Shown here: piece by piece, positions 27,469 through 37,600 of the stretch | How positions within the stretch are numbered: position 1 is the first letter of the stretch | How the letters are laid out: each line of letters starts with the position of its first letter | Origin: Epilithonimonas arachidiradicis | Lineage (GTDB): Bacteria; Bacteroidota; Bacteroidia; Flavobacteriales; Weeksellaceae | Assembly: GCF_003610695.1 (NCBI RefSeq) | Contig: NZ_RAQH01000002.1 | Span: 1 to 64,000, forward strand | DNA length: 64,000 bases | Direction of reading: 5' to 3' | Position numbers and translations under genes: made by a program | Notes under the pieces: generated by a model | What the model was told of the DNA's origin: nothing | What the model saw: the letters and a program-made list of their open reading frames with translations, nothing else | Databases searched by the model: none

Positions 27469-29058
27469 GTGAATAAAAATCTGACCTTGAATCGTCTCGT
27501 CTTAATTTTCTTTGCTGTTTTTACAATTTTATTTTGTTTTGGACAAAAGCAAAATCAGGAAGACCTGTCTGGTGCTGAGACTTTGGATAAAAGTAAAATT
27601 TCACCTGAGCAAATCATCGAACAAAGTCTTCAAAAATTAGGGCAAACAATTTCTGACGAAGAAAAGTACGAAGTCCGAATGAAAATGGCGGATGCTTATC
27701 TTAAAATTAAAAAACCGGATTTTGCTAAGTCCACTGAAATGCTTTTTAAGGCAAAAGAAATTGCTGAAAAATTGGATAATACAAAACTGAAAGCCAAAAT
27801 CTACGGTTCAATCGCCAACCAATATTCGTTTCTCAACTTTCCTGAGAAAATAAAACCTTATCTCGATTTGTCGAAACAAGAAGTCGATAAACTTCCGAAT
27901 GGTTATGAAAAGAATTATCTGACAGCAAGATTGTATATCGAATATGGAAATCTGGAAGCGGATAAGGAAAACTTTTTGGTCGCAAAGAAAGATTATCAAA
28001 AAGCGTTGAAGTTTTTAGGAAATATTGGAAACCCCAATAAAAAGAACATTTTCCAATTTCGTAGAGCGTTCTATAATATGGGTGTTTCTTATGCTTACCT
28101 TAAACAAAATGATTCGGCGGAATATTTTCTTAATAAAGCTTTAGCGATTCGGGATAATGAAAATAAAGAGTTTAAGTATTTTATTTACAATAATTTAGCT
28201 AAAGTCTATGCAGCGAAGAATGAACATCAAAGAGCGATAGATTCTTTGGAAACTGTTCTGAAAGAAAATGACTTCAAAGACAACAGGTTAAAAGCTGATA
28301 TGTATAAAAAGCTGATAGCCTCTTACAAAGTATTAAATAATCACGATAAATATATTAAGTATTCTGAGAAGCTTTTGGACTTGGAGCCGGGTGTCAAAGA
28401 AAATAATCTGAAAGCGATTAACACAGCGGTTTCTGAGGAACAAAAAAATCTTCTTGAGAAAATTTCAGATAAGGAAAGTCACAACAATCTTTTAATTATT
28501 GGTTGTGTTTTATTGGTTTTGATTGGAGGAATCAGTGTGTTTTATATCAATCAAAAAAGAAAAAAGGAGAAAATTCTTTATCAAAATTTTATTAACAATC
28601 TTGAAAAACAGGAAATAAACAAAATTGCTGAACCTATTAAAATTGTACAACCTGAAATTGAGGAAAAAGAAAAACCTTTGTTTTCTGTCCCAAATTCTGC
28701 TGAGACGATGATTCTTGAGAAATTAGAAAAGTTTGAAGAGTCGGCGAAATTTACCAATTCAAAATTGACAGTTGCAAGTCTGGCGGTGATGTTCAAAACC
28801 AATCCGACCTATCTTTCGGAGACGATTAAAAAACATAAAGAAAAAAACTTCAATCAATATCTCAACGAACTTCGCATTAATTATATCTGCAAACAAATCA
28901 ACGAGCGCCCGGAATTTCTCAATTATAAAATAAGTTATCTGGCGGAAGAAGCCGGTTTTTCATCCCACAGTTCTTTTACTACGATTTTCAAAAACGTAAC
29001 CGGGATTTCACCGTCGGCTTTTTTGAGAGAAGCGGAAAGGAAATATAAAAATATTTAA
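27469..29058 (+). CDS. TPR-containing membrane regulator with C-terminal AraC-type HTH
   Basis: A 529-residue protein. It has an N-terminal hydrophobic signal (~9-26), periplasmic tetratricopeptide-like helices (~45-330; e.g. YNNLAKVYAAKNEHQRAIDSLETV), one transmembrane helix (~343-363, LLIIGCVLLVLIGGISVFYI), a basic linker, and a C-terminal AraC/XylS DNA-binding domain (~420-529; SYLAEEAGFSSHSSFTTIFK). This layout is a Bacteroidota one-component regulator that senses outside the membrane and binds DNA inside. The target genes are unknown; the adjacent T9SS protease genes are candidates. The GTG start is uncertain (see the -7 box at 27460). Confidence 0.85.
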   Translation: MNKNLTLNRLVLIFFAVFTILFCFGQKQNQEDLSGAETLDKSKISPEQIIEQSLQKLGQTISDEEKYEVRMKMADAYLKIKKPDFAKSTEMLFKAKEIAEKLDNTKLKAKIYGSIANQYSFLNFPEKIKPYLDLSKQEVDKLPNGYEKNYLTARLYIEYGNLEADKENFLVAKKDYQKALKFLGNIGNPNKKNIFQFRRAFYNMGVSYAYLKQNDSAEYFLNKALAIRDNENKEFKYFIYNNLAKVYAAKNEHQRAIDSLETVLKENDFKDNRLKADMYKKLIASYKVLNNHDKYIKYSEKLLDLEPGVKENNLKAINTAVSEEQKNLLEKISDKESHNNLLIIGCVLLVLIGGISVFYINQKRKKEKILYQNFINNLEKQEINKIAEPIKIVQPEIEEKEKPLFSVPNSAETMILEKLEKFEESAKFTNSKLTVASLAVMFKTNPTYLSETIKKHKEKNFNQYLNELRINYICKQINERPEFLNYKISYLAEEAGFSSHSSFTTIFKNVTGISPSAFLREAERKYKNI

Positions 29059-29237
29059 TCTTTTATTTATCAGGGTTTTAAAAATGATTTTTGGTTTTTG
29101 AAATATGATATTTCAAAAGTGTAATGCTGTTTTTTAATTCTTAAAGTATATACATTTACTTCATCAATGAGATAAAATATATTTCTGATTGATGGGATTA
29201 TCTCAATGTATTTTAAAAAAATCTTAAAAAATTAATT

Positions 29238-30185
29238 ATGAAGAAAATTGTACTTTTTTTATCTGCGCTAGGTTCTATTTTTTCCTATTCGCAAAACTTA
29301 GGTTACGGAAATTCTGTTTCCAAATCATTATCCGGAGAAGTTAAAACTCAAACTAAATTAGCGGCAAAAGCAGAAGCTTGTAATACGGTTGTTATTAATG
29401 ACACCGAAGAGCAAAACGGTGTTTTTATCATCGGAAACAGCGGACAGAAGGCGGCGGTTGATATTCCAGTCGAAGCTAATCAGACCATTAAAATTAATAG
29501 TATCGTTGTAACTCTGGCGAGTAAGCTACCACCAACTTTTGTTAATTTTATCTTTTATGATAATATTCTTTCTACGCCAGAAGACCCGGAAGATCCAAGG
29601 CGAAATATCCCGAATCAACAATTGTTCGAGGTGAAGGATTGTACAATTGAATCTTACGAAGATGTTGGTTACGAACCTTTGCACGAGTTTGTTGTAAGAA
29701 AAGTAAAAGTGAAGTTAGCGAATCCAATTTTGTTAAACGGAACAATGTCTGACGGAAGGGTTTGGATGAGTACAAAATCTGATGCTAATGCCTGGGCAAC
29801 AACCGCTCATTACGATACTGGCGAAGGCGTAGTGGGAGAGAGCCTTGCAATGGGTGGCAATAGTTTCCCTTGGTTTCAGCTTTTGAATCAGGAATGTTTA
29901 TATGAACTCCAAGCTGAATGTGATATTCTGAATGTTTCTGATGCTGATTTCAATTCTAAAGTAGGCATTTATCCTAATCCTGCTCAGGATTATTTTGAAT
30001 TTAAAGGCTTAAGCGGAACTAAGATCGTGTCGACGAATATCTACTCGAGCAATGGAAGTCTTGTAAACACAATCCATTCCAATGAATCTAAAATTAATGT
30101 AAGTAACCTAAAAAGCGGTATCTATATCGTTCAAACGAAAACGGCTAACGGAAATACCTTTACGAATAAATTGATTAAAAAGTAA
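29238..30185 (+). CDS. Secreted protein with T9SS C-terminal sorting domain
   Basis: A 315-residue protein with a signal peptide (MKKIVLFLSALGSIFSYSQ), an unclassified beta-rich middle, and a type A T9SS sorting domain at ~238-315 (VGIYPNPAQDYFEFKG ... LKSGIYIVQTK ... NKLIKK). The sorting domain directs export across the outer membrane and surface attachment or release by the PorU/PorV machinery. No catalytic motif is visible in the middle part. It is followed by a second T9SS cargo gene. Confidence 0.88.
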   Translation: MKKIVLFLSALGSIFSYSQNLGYGNSVSKSLSGEVKTQTKLAAKAEACNTVVINDTEEQNGVFIIGNSGQKAAVDIPVEANQTIKINSIVVTLASKLPPTFVNFIFYDNILSTPEDPEDPRRNIPNQQLFEVKDCTIESYEDVGYEPLHEFVVRKVKVKLANPILLNGTMSDGRVWMSTKSDANAWATTAHYDTGEGVVGESLAMGGNSFPWFQLLNQECLYELQAECDILNVSDADFNSKVGIYPNPAQDYFEFKGLSGTKIVSTNIYSSNGSLVNTIHSNESKINVSNLKSGIYIVQTKTANGNTFTNKLIKK

Positions 30186-30210
30186 ATTCATATTTTAAAT
30201 TATTAAAACA

Positions 30211-30240
30211 AGAGGTCAAGATTTATGTCTTGACTTTTTT
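30211..30240 (+). terminator. Intrinsic terminator
   Basis: GGTCAAGA and TCTTGACT pair around TTTATG with a run of six T, about 26 bases after the preceding stop codon. Confidence 0.75.
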
Positions 30241-30394
30241 AATTGTAGAATATTTATTCTTTTGAAGTTACTATTTAAAATGTCTTTTTTTTTATTTAAA
30301 ATTTTTGATAATAAATGTGATGTTTTATGATTATTTTTATTTAAATGCTATTTATTTTCATTCAAAATTAATAAATTGCGCAAAATAATTTAAT

Positions 30395-33067
30395 ATGAAG
30401 AAATATCTATTAATGTCTGCGGTGATTTTACCCATGCTAAGCTTTGCTCAGTGGTCCAAAGTCACTAATACGACTGGAAAAAAAGTAAAAGAAGAGTTTT
30501 CAAATCTTAAGGAAAAACAGCTTTTTTCTTTGAATAAAGATTTGATGAAATCTAAGTTGCAAAATGCACCACAAAGATTTTCCGGAGAAAAAGGTGTTGA
30601 GGTTTTGATGCCAAATGACAAAGGAGAATTACAAAAGTTTCAGGTTTGGGAGTATTCTAACTTCACACCAGAAGTTCAGGCAAAATATTCAAGTATCAAG
30701 TCCTATGTAGGTATTGGGATTACTGATCCAACTGCATATTTGAGGTTCACAGTTTCTGATCTTGGATTATCATCAACAATATTAAAAAGTGGAGGTTCAA
30801 GTTTTATAGAGCCTTACTCTGTAGGAAATGATATTTATGCTTCTTATGAATCTTCTTCCAGATTATTGGAAGAAAAAGATGCTTTCGTTTGTTCTACTAT
30901 GGATGCGATTATCCATCCTGATTCACAAGAGCCAACATCTAACAAATCCAATAACAAAGTTTATAAGACTTTTAGATTAGCAATGTCTGCACAAGCAGAA
31001 TATTCACAATATCATATTCAGAGAGCTGGTGCAACAGGAGCAACAGATGATGAGAAGAAGGCAATTGTTTTAGCTGCTATTGTAAACACGGTTACCAGAG
31101 TTAATGCTTTGTATGAGAAAGATTTGGCTGTTCATTTTAATTTGATTGATATTTTGCCAATTATTTATCTTGATGCAGCCACAGATCCTTACACAAGTTC
31201 TTTTAACTCTCAGGTTCAGTCAACGTTAACATCCGTTATCGGTGCTGCAAACTATGATATAGGACATTTGTTAGCTTATGCAAGTCCCAACGGAAATGCT
31301 GGATGTATCGGTTGTATTTGTACCAATTCTTCTAAAGGATCAGCTTTCACATCACATTATATTCCTGTAAGTGATATTTTTGATATTGATTATGTTGCGC
31401 ACGAAATGGGACATCAGGTAGGCGCTAATCATACGCACACTTACAGTGGTTCGGAAGGAACAGGTGTGCAAGTGGAGTTAGGAAGTGGAAATACAATTAT
31501 GGGCTATACGGGGATTACAGGTTCTTATGATACTCAATTTAATTCTAATGATTTCTTTACTTACAGAAATATTCTTCAGATTCAAAATAACTTGGCTAAT
31601 AAAGCTTGTGCGGTCAATACAACATTAACTAATACGCCACCAGTAGTAGATGCTGGACCTAATGTTACGATTCCAATCAGCACACCATTTGTTTTGAAAG
31701 GAACTGTGACCGATGCTGATGGTGATGCAATGACATACGTTTGGGAACAAAATAATCCGGCAACAACTTCAGCCCAATTCACATCTGGGTCTTATGCGTC
31801 TCCGACTAAAACAGGAGGACCGAATTTTAAAATGTTCCCACCTAAATCTGAGCCTGTAAGATATTTCCCTGAATTTGGAAAAGTTTTGGCCGGAGTCAAT
31901 GCAACGCGTTGGGAAGCTCTTTCCAGTGTTGGAAGAACTTTGAATTTCACCTTAACAGCCAGAGACAATGGCGTTGGAGGCAATCAAACTAATACAGATG
32001 AGGTCGTTGTTACGGTAAGTGCAACTGCTGGTCCATTTGTTGTGACAGCGCCTACATTTGGAGAAAGTTTGACTTCGAACAATACCTATAATGTGAAATG
32101 GAATGTTGCCAACACCAATGTTGCTCCGGTTAATACCAGTTTAGTTAATATTAAATTTTCAACCGATGGTGGGAAGACATTTACAACCTTAGTTGCTAAT
32201 ACAGCTAATGATGGCGAAGAGTCTGTAACTATCCCTTCTGGGTCTCAGGCAGCAAATGCTTATATTATGATTGAGGCTGTTGATAATGTTTATTTTGCAA
32301 TGAGCCCAAGTTTTGTGATTGATTATTCGGTTGCTGGAGAAGTTTGTAATACATATTCTTACACAGGACCAGCAGTTGACATTAATGACGGTACAGGATC
32401 AACAAGTGGTCCGATTTCTTCACCTCAAGTATTGGTACCTATCAATGTTGAAGAAAGTGGCACGATTACAAAAATAAAAGTAACCCCAGTGGTGGAACAT
32501 CCAAGAACAAGTCAGATTGTTGTTGGTATAGAAGGACCTTTAGGACAAACCGCTTGGTTATGGAATAGAAAATGTACTAGTTCAGGCATCAATGCAACAT
32601 TCAGTGATGAAGGTTCTAATTATGTTTGTGCGTCTCCAATTACCGGAAATGTTAAGCCGGATGAATCTTTGGCTATCTTCAAAGGGAATGACTCCAAAGG
32701 TGTTTGGAACTTGTTTGCATCTGATAATGTTAGAAATCTTACAGGAAAAATCAATTCTTGGACTTTAGAAGTTTGTACAAGAGATGCTCAGGTTCTTGCT
32801 GTTAACGAAAGTGCTTTCAATGCTAATAATATCAAAGTATATCCAAATCCTTCAAATGGAAACTTCTTTATCAAGTCCAAAGATTTAGGAACTAATGCAA
32901 AAGTGGCGATCTATGATATGAATGGTAGAGTAGTACATACTTCAGGATTCAATGTAGCGACAGGTGAATCTACTAATGAGTTCAATGTTAATTTGACAAA
33001 AGGAGTTTACCTATTAAAAGTAACTTCTTCTAAAGCGAATTATACTCAGAAATTAATTGTTAAATAA
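30395..33067 (+). CDS. Reprolysin-like metalloprotease with P domain and T9SS sorting domain
   Basis: An 890-residue secreted zinc protease. It has a signal peptide (MKKYLLMSAVILPMLSFAQ), a propeptide-like region to ~180, a metzincin domain with HEMGHQVGANHTHTY (zinc ligands) and the Met-turn TIMGYTGI, an Ig/FnIII-like segment (~430-560), a proprotein-convertase P domain (~650-785; WNLFASDNVRNLTGKINSW), and a type A T9SS sorting domain (~800-890; IKVYPNPSNGNFFIKS ... KGVYLLKV). It should be exported through T9SS and degrade extracellular protein. Family members are often named M12B-like or zinc-dependent metalloproteinases. Confidence 0.92.
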   Translation: MKKYLLMSAVILPMLSFAQWSKVTNTTGKKVKEEFSNLKEKQLFSLNKDLMKSKLQNAPQRFSGEKGVEVLMPNDKGELQKFQVWEYSNFTPEVQAKYSSIKSYVGIGITDPTAYLRFTVSDLGLSSTILKSGGSSFIEPYSVGNDIYASYESSSRLLEEKDAFVCSTMDAIIHPDSQEPTSNKSNNKVYKTFRLAMSAQAEYSQYHIQRAGATGATDDEKKAIVLAAIVNTVTRVNALYEKDLAVHFNLIDILPIIYLDAATDPYTSSFNSQVQSTLTSVIGAANYDIGHLLAYASPNGNAGCIGCICTNSSKGSAFTSHYIPVSDIFDIDYVAHEMGHQVGANHTHTYSGSEGTGVQVELGSGNTIMGYTGITGSYDTQFNSNDFFTYRNILQIQNNLANKACAVNTTLTNTPPVVDAGPNVTIPISTPFVLKGTVTDADGDAMTYVWEQNNPATTSAQFTSGSYASPTKTGGPNFKMFPPKSEPVRYFPEFGKVLAGVNATRWEALSSVGRTLNFTLTARDNGVGGNQTNTDEVVVTVSATAGPFVVTAPTFGESLTSNNTYNVKWNVANTNVAPVNTSLVNIKFSTDGGKTFTTLVANTANDGEESVTIPSGSQAANAYIMIEAVDNVYFAMSPSFVIDYSVAGEVCNTYSYTGPAVDINDGTGSTSGPISSPQVLVPINVEESGTITKIKVTPVVEHPRTSQIVVGIEGPLGQTAWLWNRKCTSSGINATFSDEGSNYVCASPITGNVKPDESLAIFKGNDSKGVWNLFASDNVRNLTGKINSWTLEVCTRDAQVLAVNESAFNANNIKVYPNPSNGNFFIKSKDLGTNAKVAIYDMNGRVVHTSGFNVATGESTNEFNVNLTKGVYLLKVTSSKANYTQKLIVK

Positions 33068-33089
33068 TTCCAATTTATTTATAAATTTT

Positions 33090-33117
33090 AAAGCCGATCA
33101 GCAATGGTCGGCTTTTG
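33090..33117 (+). terminator. Intrinsic terminator after the metalloprotease gene
   Basis: AAAGCCGATC pairs with GGTCGGCTTT (one wobble) around AGCAAT, then T residues. Confidence 0.82.
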
Positions 33118-33192
33118 TTATTTCCAGAATAGAAATTTCTTCGATGCTTTCAATAAAATATATTAAATTGCTGATATCAAAAAAGTAAAACT

Positions 33193-33984
33193 ATGTATTC
33201 ACAAATAGAGATAGATTCCCAATTCGATGGAAAACTGCAATTGATTTATCTGAATCAACCCGACAGTTATAACAGCCTTACCGAAGTTATGCTTAGAGAA
33301 TTGCGAAATTCGGTTCACAAATTCAGTAATGATGATAACGTAAGATGTATTGCCATTGCTGGAAAAGGAAAGGCTTTTTGTGCCGGACAAAATTTAAAAG
33401 AAGCTTTAGGTTTTGATGAAGATGACAGAACCATCCAGAGATTTGTTATCGAATACTATAATCCTTTGGTTCTCGAAATTGTTAAATGTAAAAAACCAGT
33501 CATCGCTTTAGTTAATGGTCCGGCAGTTGGTGCCGGCGCAATGCTGGCTTCAATTTGTGATTTTACTCTAGCAACAGAAAATTCTTATTTTTCTTTTGCC
33601 TTTGCGAATATTGGTTTGATTCCGGATACTGCGGGAACTTATTATCTGCCCAAGTTAGTAGGAAGACAGTTGGCTAGCTATTTATCTTTTACGGGTAAGA
33701 AAGTTCCTGCGACAGAAGCTAAGAAAATAGGTTTGGTTGCTGATGTTTTTTCAGATTCCGAATTTGTAGAAAAATCTATGGAAGTTTTAACTCAGCTTTC
33801 TCACGCTGCGACAACTGCACTTTATCTGACTAAAAAAGCCTTTAATAAATCATATTCTTTCACGCTTTCTGAGCAGTTGGATTACGAATCTATTATTCAG
33901 CAAGACGCAGCAGAAACTGAAGATTTCAAGGAAGGAGTAGCTGCTTTCATCGAAAAACGTTTGCCAAATTATAAAGGGAAATAA
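33193..33984 (+). CDS. Enoyl-CoA hydratase/isomerase family protein, PaaG-like
   Basis: A 263-residue crotonase-fold enzyme. The oxyanion-hole segments KAFCAGQNLKEA and NGPAVGAGAMLASICDF are present, and the acidic residue in GLIPDTAGTYYLP matches the PaaG branch, which isomerises the ring 1,2-epoxide of phenylacetyl-CoA to the oxepin. The following gene is a PaaI-like thioesterase, which supports this reading. No paaABCDE oxygenase or paaK ligase gene is in the window, so the pair may belong to a dispersed pathway or act in general acyl-CoA metabolism. Confidence 0.85.
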   Translation: MYSQIEIDSQFDGKLQLIYLNQPDSYNSLTEVMLRELRNSVHKFSNDDNVRCIAIAGKGKAFCAGQNLKEALGFDEDDRTIQRFVIEYYNPLVLEIVKCKKPVIALVNGPAVGAGAMLASICDFTLATENSYFSFAFANIGLIPDTAGTYYLPKLVGRQLASYLSFTGKKVPATEAKKIGLVADVFSDSEFVEKSMEVLTQLSHAATTALYLTKKAFNKSYSFTLSEQLDYESIIQQDAAETEDFKEGVAAFIEKRLPNYKGK

Positions 33985-34059
33985 GTTGGAGAGTTTGAGA
34001 ATCGGAGAGTTTTAGAGATTAAAGAAATTTAATCATTTATCAATCATCAATTATTATTT

Positions 34060-34473
34060 ATGAATGCTCGAGAAACGGCAGGATATATGTTTGAGAAAGA
34101 TTTATTTTCTCAATGGCTCGGAATAGAGTTAATTAACATCAAGGAAAATTATTGTCTTATCAAAATGCCCATCAAATCAGAAATGATAAATGGTTTGGGA
34201 ACTGTTCACGGCGGTGTAACATTTGCTTTTGCAGATTCGGCGTTGGCATTTTCTTCCAACAATAGTGGTGAAGCTGCGGTGGCGCTCAATTGTTATATTA
34301 ATTTCACAAAAGCTGCAAAAAACGGCGATGTTTTAACTGCAGAAAGTATTCTTTTGAACGATACCAGAAAAACTGCGGTTTATGATATCACAATCAAAAA
34401 TCAGAATGATGAGGTTATAGCAGGTTTCCGAGGAACGGTTTATAAGATTGGAAAGAAGGTTATAGACCTTTAA
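34060..34473 (+). CDS. Hotdog-fold thioesterase, PaaI-like
   Basis: A 137-residue hotdog-fold protein. The signature NGLGTVHGGVTFAFADSALAF holds the HGG turn and the catalytic aspartate of PaaI/4HBT thioesterases, which hydrolyse aryl- or acyl-CoA esters and rescue CoA from dead-end intermediates of phenylacetate breakdown. It lies 75 bases behind a paaG-like gene in the same orientation. The start MNARETAGYMFEKD matches the usual N-terminal helix. Confidence 0.87.
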   Translation: MNARETAGYMFEKDLFSQWLGIELINIKENYCLIKMPIKSEMINGLGTVHGGVTFAFADSALAFSSNNSGEAAVALNCYINFTKAAKNGDVLTAESILLNDTRKTAVYDITIKNQNDEVIAGFRGTVYKIGKKVIDL

Positions 34474-34584
34474 AATATATTCTGATTTATTTCGAAAATT
34501 AAAAATGATATTGATCTAAATGATTAATATCATTTTTGTTTTGAATTTTATTAACATTTTTTAAGAAATATTTAAGAATTTATT

Positions 34585-34592
34585 TATTTTTG
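34585..34592 (+). promoter_or_regulatory. Candidate -7 box (TATTTTTG)
   Basis: An exact TAnnTTTG match 14 bases before the ATG of the large subtilase gene; no clear -33 TTG. Confidence 0.45.
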
Positions 34593-34606
34593 GGAAATTT
34601 TTTAAA

Positions 34607-37600
34607 ATGAAAAAACTAAATAACCAATTTCTCTTAATATGCTTATTATTTGGTATAAGTATATTTTCCCAAGATCAACAAAGCATCAGGCGGATTCAGC
34701 AATCTACAAAAGTTGATTATTTAAAATCTTTCTCCGACAATCAAAGAAAGAAATTTGACCTCAGTTTTAATTTAGCTAATTCCCTGGCAGATCAAAACAA
34801 TTGGCGTAAAATTATAATTACAGATTCTACGTATTCCCGATTAGTAGGTGTTACCAAAGATTTGGAACCCATCTATTACATGACAGAAAACCGGAATGCC
34901 GGAATAACTTCACGGGCCGATAGACTCTATAGCGGTGGTAGTTTAGGAATTTCTATACAAGGCGAAGGGATGCTTGCTGGTGTTTGGGATGCTGGAAGTC
35001 CATTATTAACACACGAGCTTTTTTCTAACAGAATTTCTTTAAGTGATAATTCTCCTTATCTGCATCCTCACGCATCACACGTTGCCGGAACCATAATCGG
35101 GACAGATGCTGTGCAAAATGGTAATGCAAGAGGAATGGCTTTTAAAGGTAGCGCAAATGCTTACGATTGGGATAATGACGTAGCAGAGGTTGCCAATGCT
35201 GCTGCAAATGGACTTTTGATTTCCAATCACTCTTATGGCTATAATCCATATTATTATGGCGTAGAAAAGTTTGGGAAATATGATGATGATTCAAAAGCTT
35301 TTGACGAAATTCATTTTAATGCACCCTACTACCAAATGGTTTGTGCCGCCGGGAATTCCAGGATTTATGGCGTTAATACTGGGAAGAATGGCTTTGATCT
35401 GATAACAGGACATGCGCTTAGTAAAAACGTTATTACTGTTGCAGCTGTGGAAGAGGTTTTAAATTATACTGATACTTCCTCTGTGATAATGTCAGATTTT
35501 AGTAGTTGGGGACCTTCGGATGATGGACGTATTAAGCCGGATATTTCAGCTAAAGGTGTTCACACATTTTCTGCAGTTAATTATGCTAACAATTCTTATG
35601 AGTATTATGATGGGACTTCTATGGCTTCTCCTAGTGTCGCTGGAACATTACTTTTGTTGCAGCAGTATTATAATCAACTGAATAATAATTATATGAAAGC
35701 ATCGAGTCTTAAAGGCTTGATGATTCACTCTGCTGATGAGGCAGGCGTTGCACCGGGGCCGGATTACAAGTTTGGTTGGGGATTAATCAATGCTGAAAAA
35801 GCTGCAACTATTATAAAGAATAAAAATCTTTTTTCCAAAATAGAAGAGAGTTCCTTGGCTAATGGTGAAACAAAAGAGATCATTTTAAATAGTGATGGTA
35901 TTAATCCGTTAGTGGTTACATTAGCCTGGACAGATCCTGTAGGCGATTTGCCATCTAATACCATAGATGATCCGACGCCAAATTTGGTCAACGATTTGGA
36001 TATTGTTCTTTCAAGAGATGGTACAGAATATTTTCCATGGAAATTAGATCCTTCGGCTGTCAATTCAGCAGCTACAAGAGGTGTTAACAATCTTGATAAT
36101 GTTGAGAAAATTGAGATTGATACACCAGTAGCAGGAACTTATTTGTTGACAATTAAACATAAAGGAAGTTTGGTTAATCAGTCCCAGAATTACTCACTCA
36201 TCGCTTCAGGCATTGTAACTACGGATTTCTGGTTCAATACAACTCAGAATAATATCAAATTATGTAAAACTACTACCGATAACATTACAATTGATTTTGA
36301 CTTCCATACAAAAAATGGATTTTCAAATAATGTGCTTTTCTCTGTATTGAATTTACCTAATGGCTTGTCAGCTGATTTTAGTCCGGTTACTTTATCTGCA
36401 GAAGGAAGCTTTACTCTTAATATATTAGGGATTTCAAGTTTGCAAAAAGGTAAATATAACATTATTGTAAAAGGACAAAGTGGAACAGATACTTTTGAGT
36501 ATCCGATAAGCTTTACAATCTATGATAGTAATGTTTCTGTTCCTAATCTCCTCACACCGACTAATAATAATCTTTCAGTCAATTATAATAATACGGAATT
36601 CACTTGGTCATCCGATTCTAATTCTGAATCTTATCTTTTAGAAATTTCGAAAGACTCTAATTTTTCTGTTAAAGAAAGCTATACAGTATCCACTAATAGA
36701 TACTCCAAGAATTTAAGCATAGGAACAAAATATTATTGGAGAGTAAAAGGAATTAATGAATGTGGTGAAAGTTCTTTTTCTCCAGTAAACACATTTAATA
36801 CTTACTGCGATCCACCTCAATATTTGCAATTGGTAAGTGCAGGAACTTCATCTCTTACTGTGAGTTGGAGCAGCAACTCCTCATCTGGAAAATGGGAAAT
36901 AGAAACTGTGCCAGCAGGGACAACACCAACTGGAACTGGCAATGTTGTTACCTCTTCTCCATATACAATAACTGATTTGATTAAGAATACTTGTTACGAT
37001 GTATATGTCAGAATCGTTTGTGGAGATGAAGGAAGTTACTCACCTTGGATAAAAGGAAGTAATTTCTGCACTACTGCAGATTATTGTGGCGGCGATCATT
37101 TCTACGATTCAGGAGGTGCCGACGGCAATTATCCACCTGGAGAGAACCTTATTAAAGCAATTTATCCTGAGAATGCTGGGGACAGGGTTGTAGCAACTTT
37201 TAATAAATTCAATGTAGAAAGCTGCTGTTCATATTTTACAATATACGATGGCCCGAATGCTGGTGGCTCTATCCTGTTTTCCGGAACAAATATGCAGCTG
37301 CCTTATACGTTTAGGTCTTCTCATCCTACGGGAGCTTTATCTTTTAGTTTTTATGCTTACGGAAATGGAGCAGAAGGGTGGGATGCGACTATAAGCTGTG
37401 AGCCAAAACCTGCTTGTCCTACTGTACCTAAAAATATTCTGTTGACTAATTCACAACCTAGTTTAATTACGTTTAGCTGGGAAGATACTTCTAATGCAAC
37501 ACAATGGCAGGTTGAAGTGGTTCCAGCTGGTTCGATCCCTACAGGTGTTGGCGAGAATATTTCACAAAAATCATTTACAAAATCAGGCTTATCTACTAAT

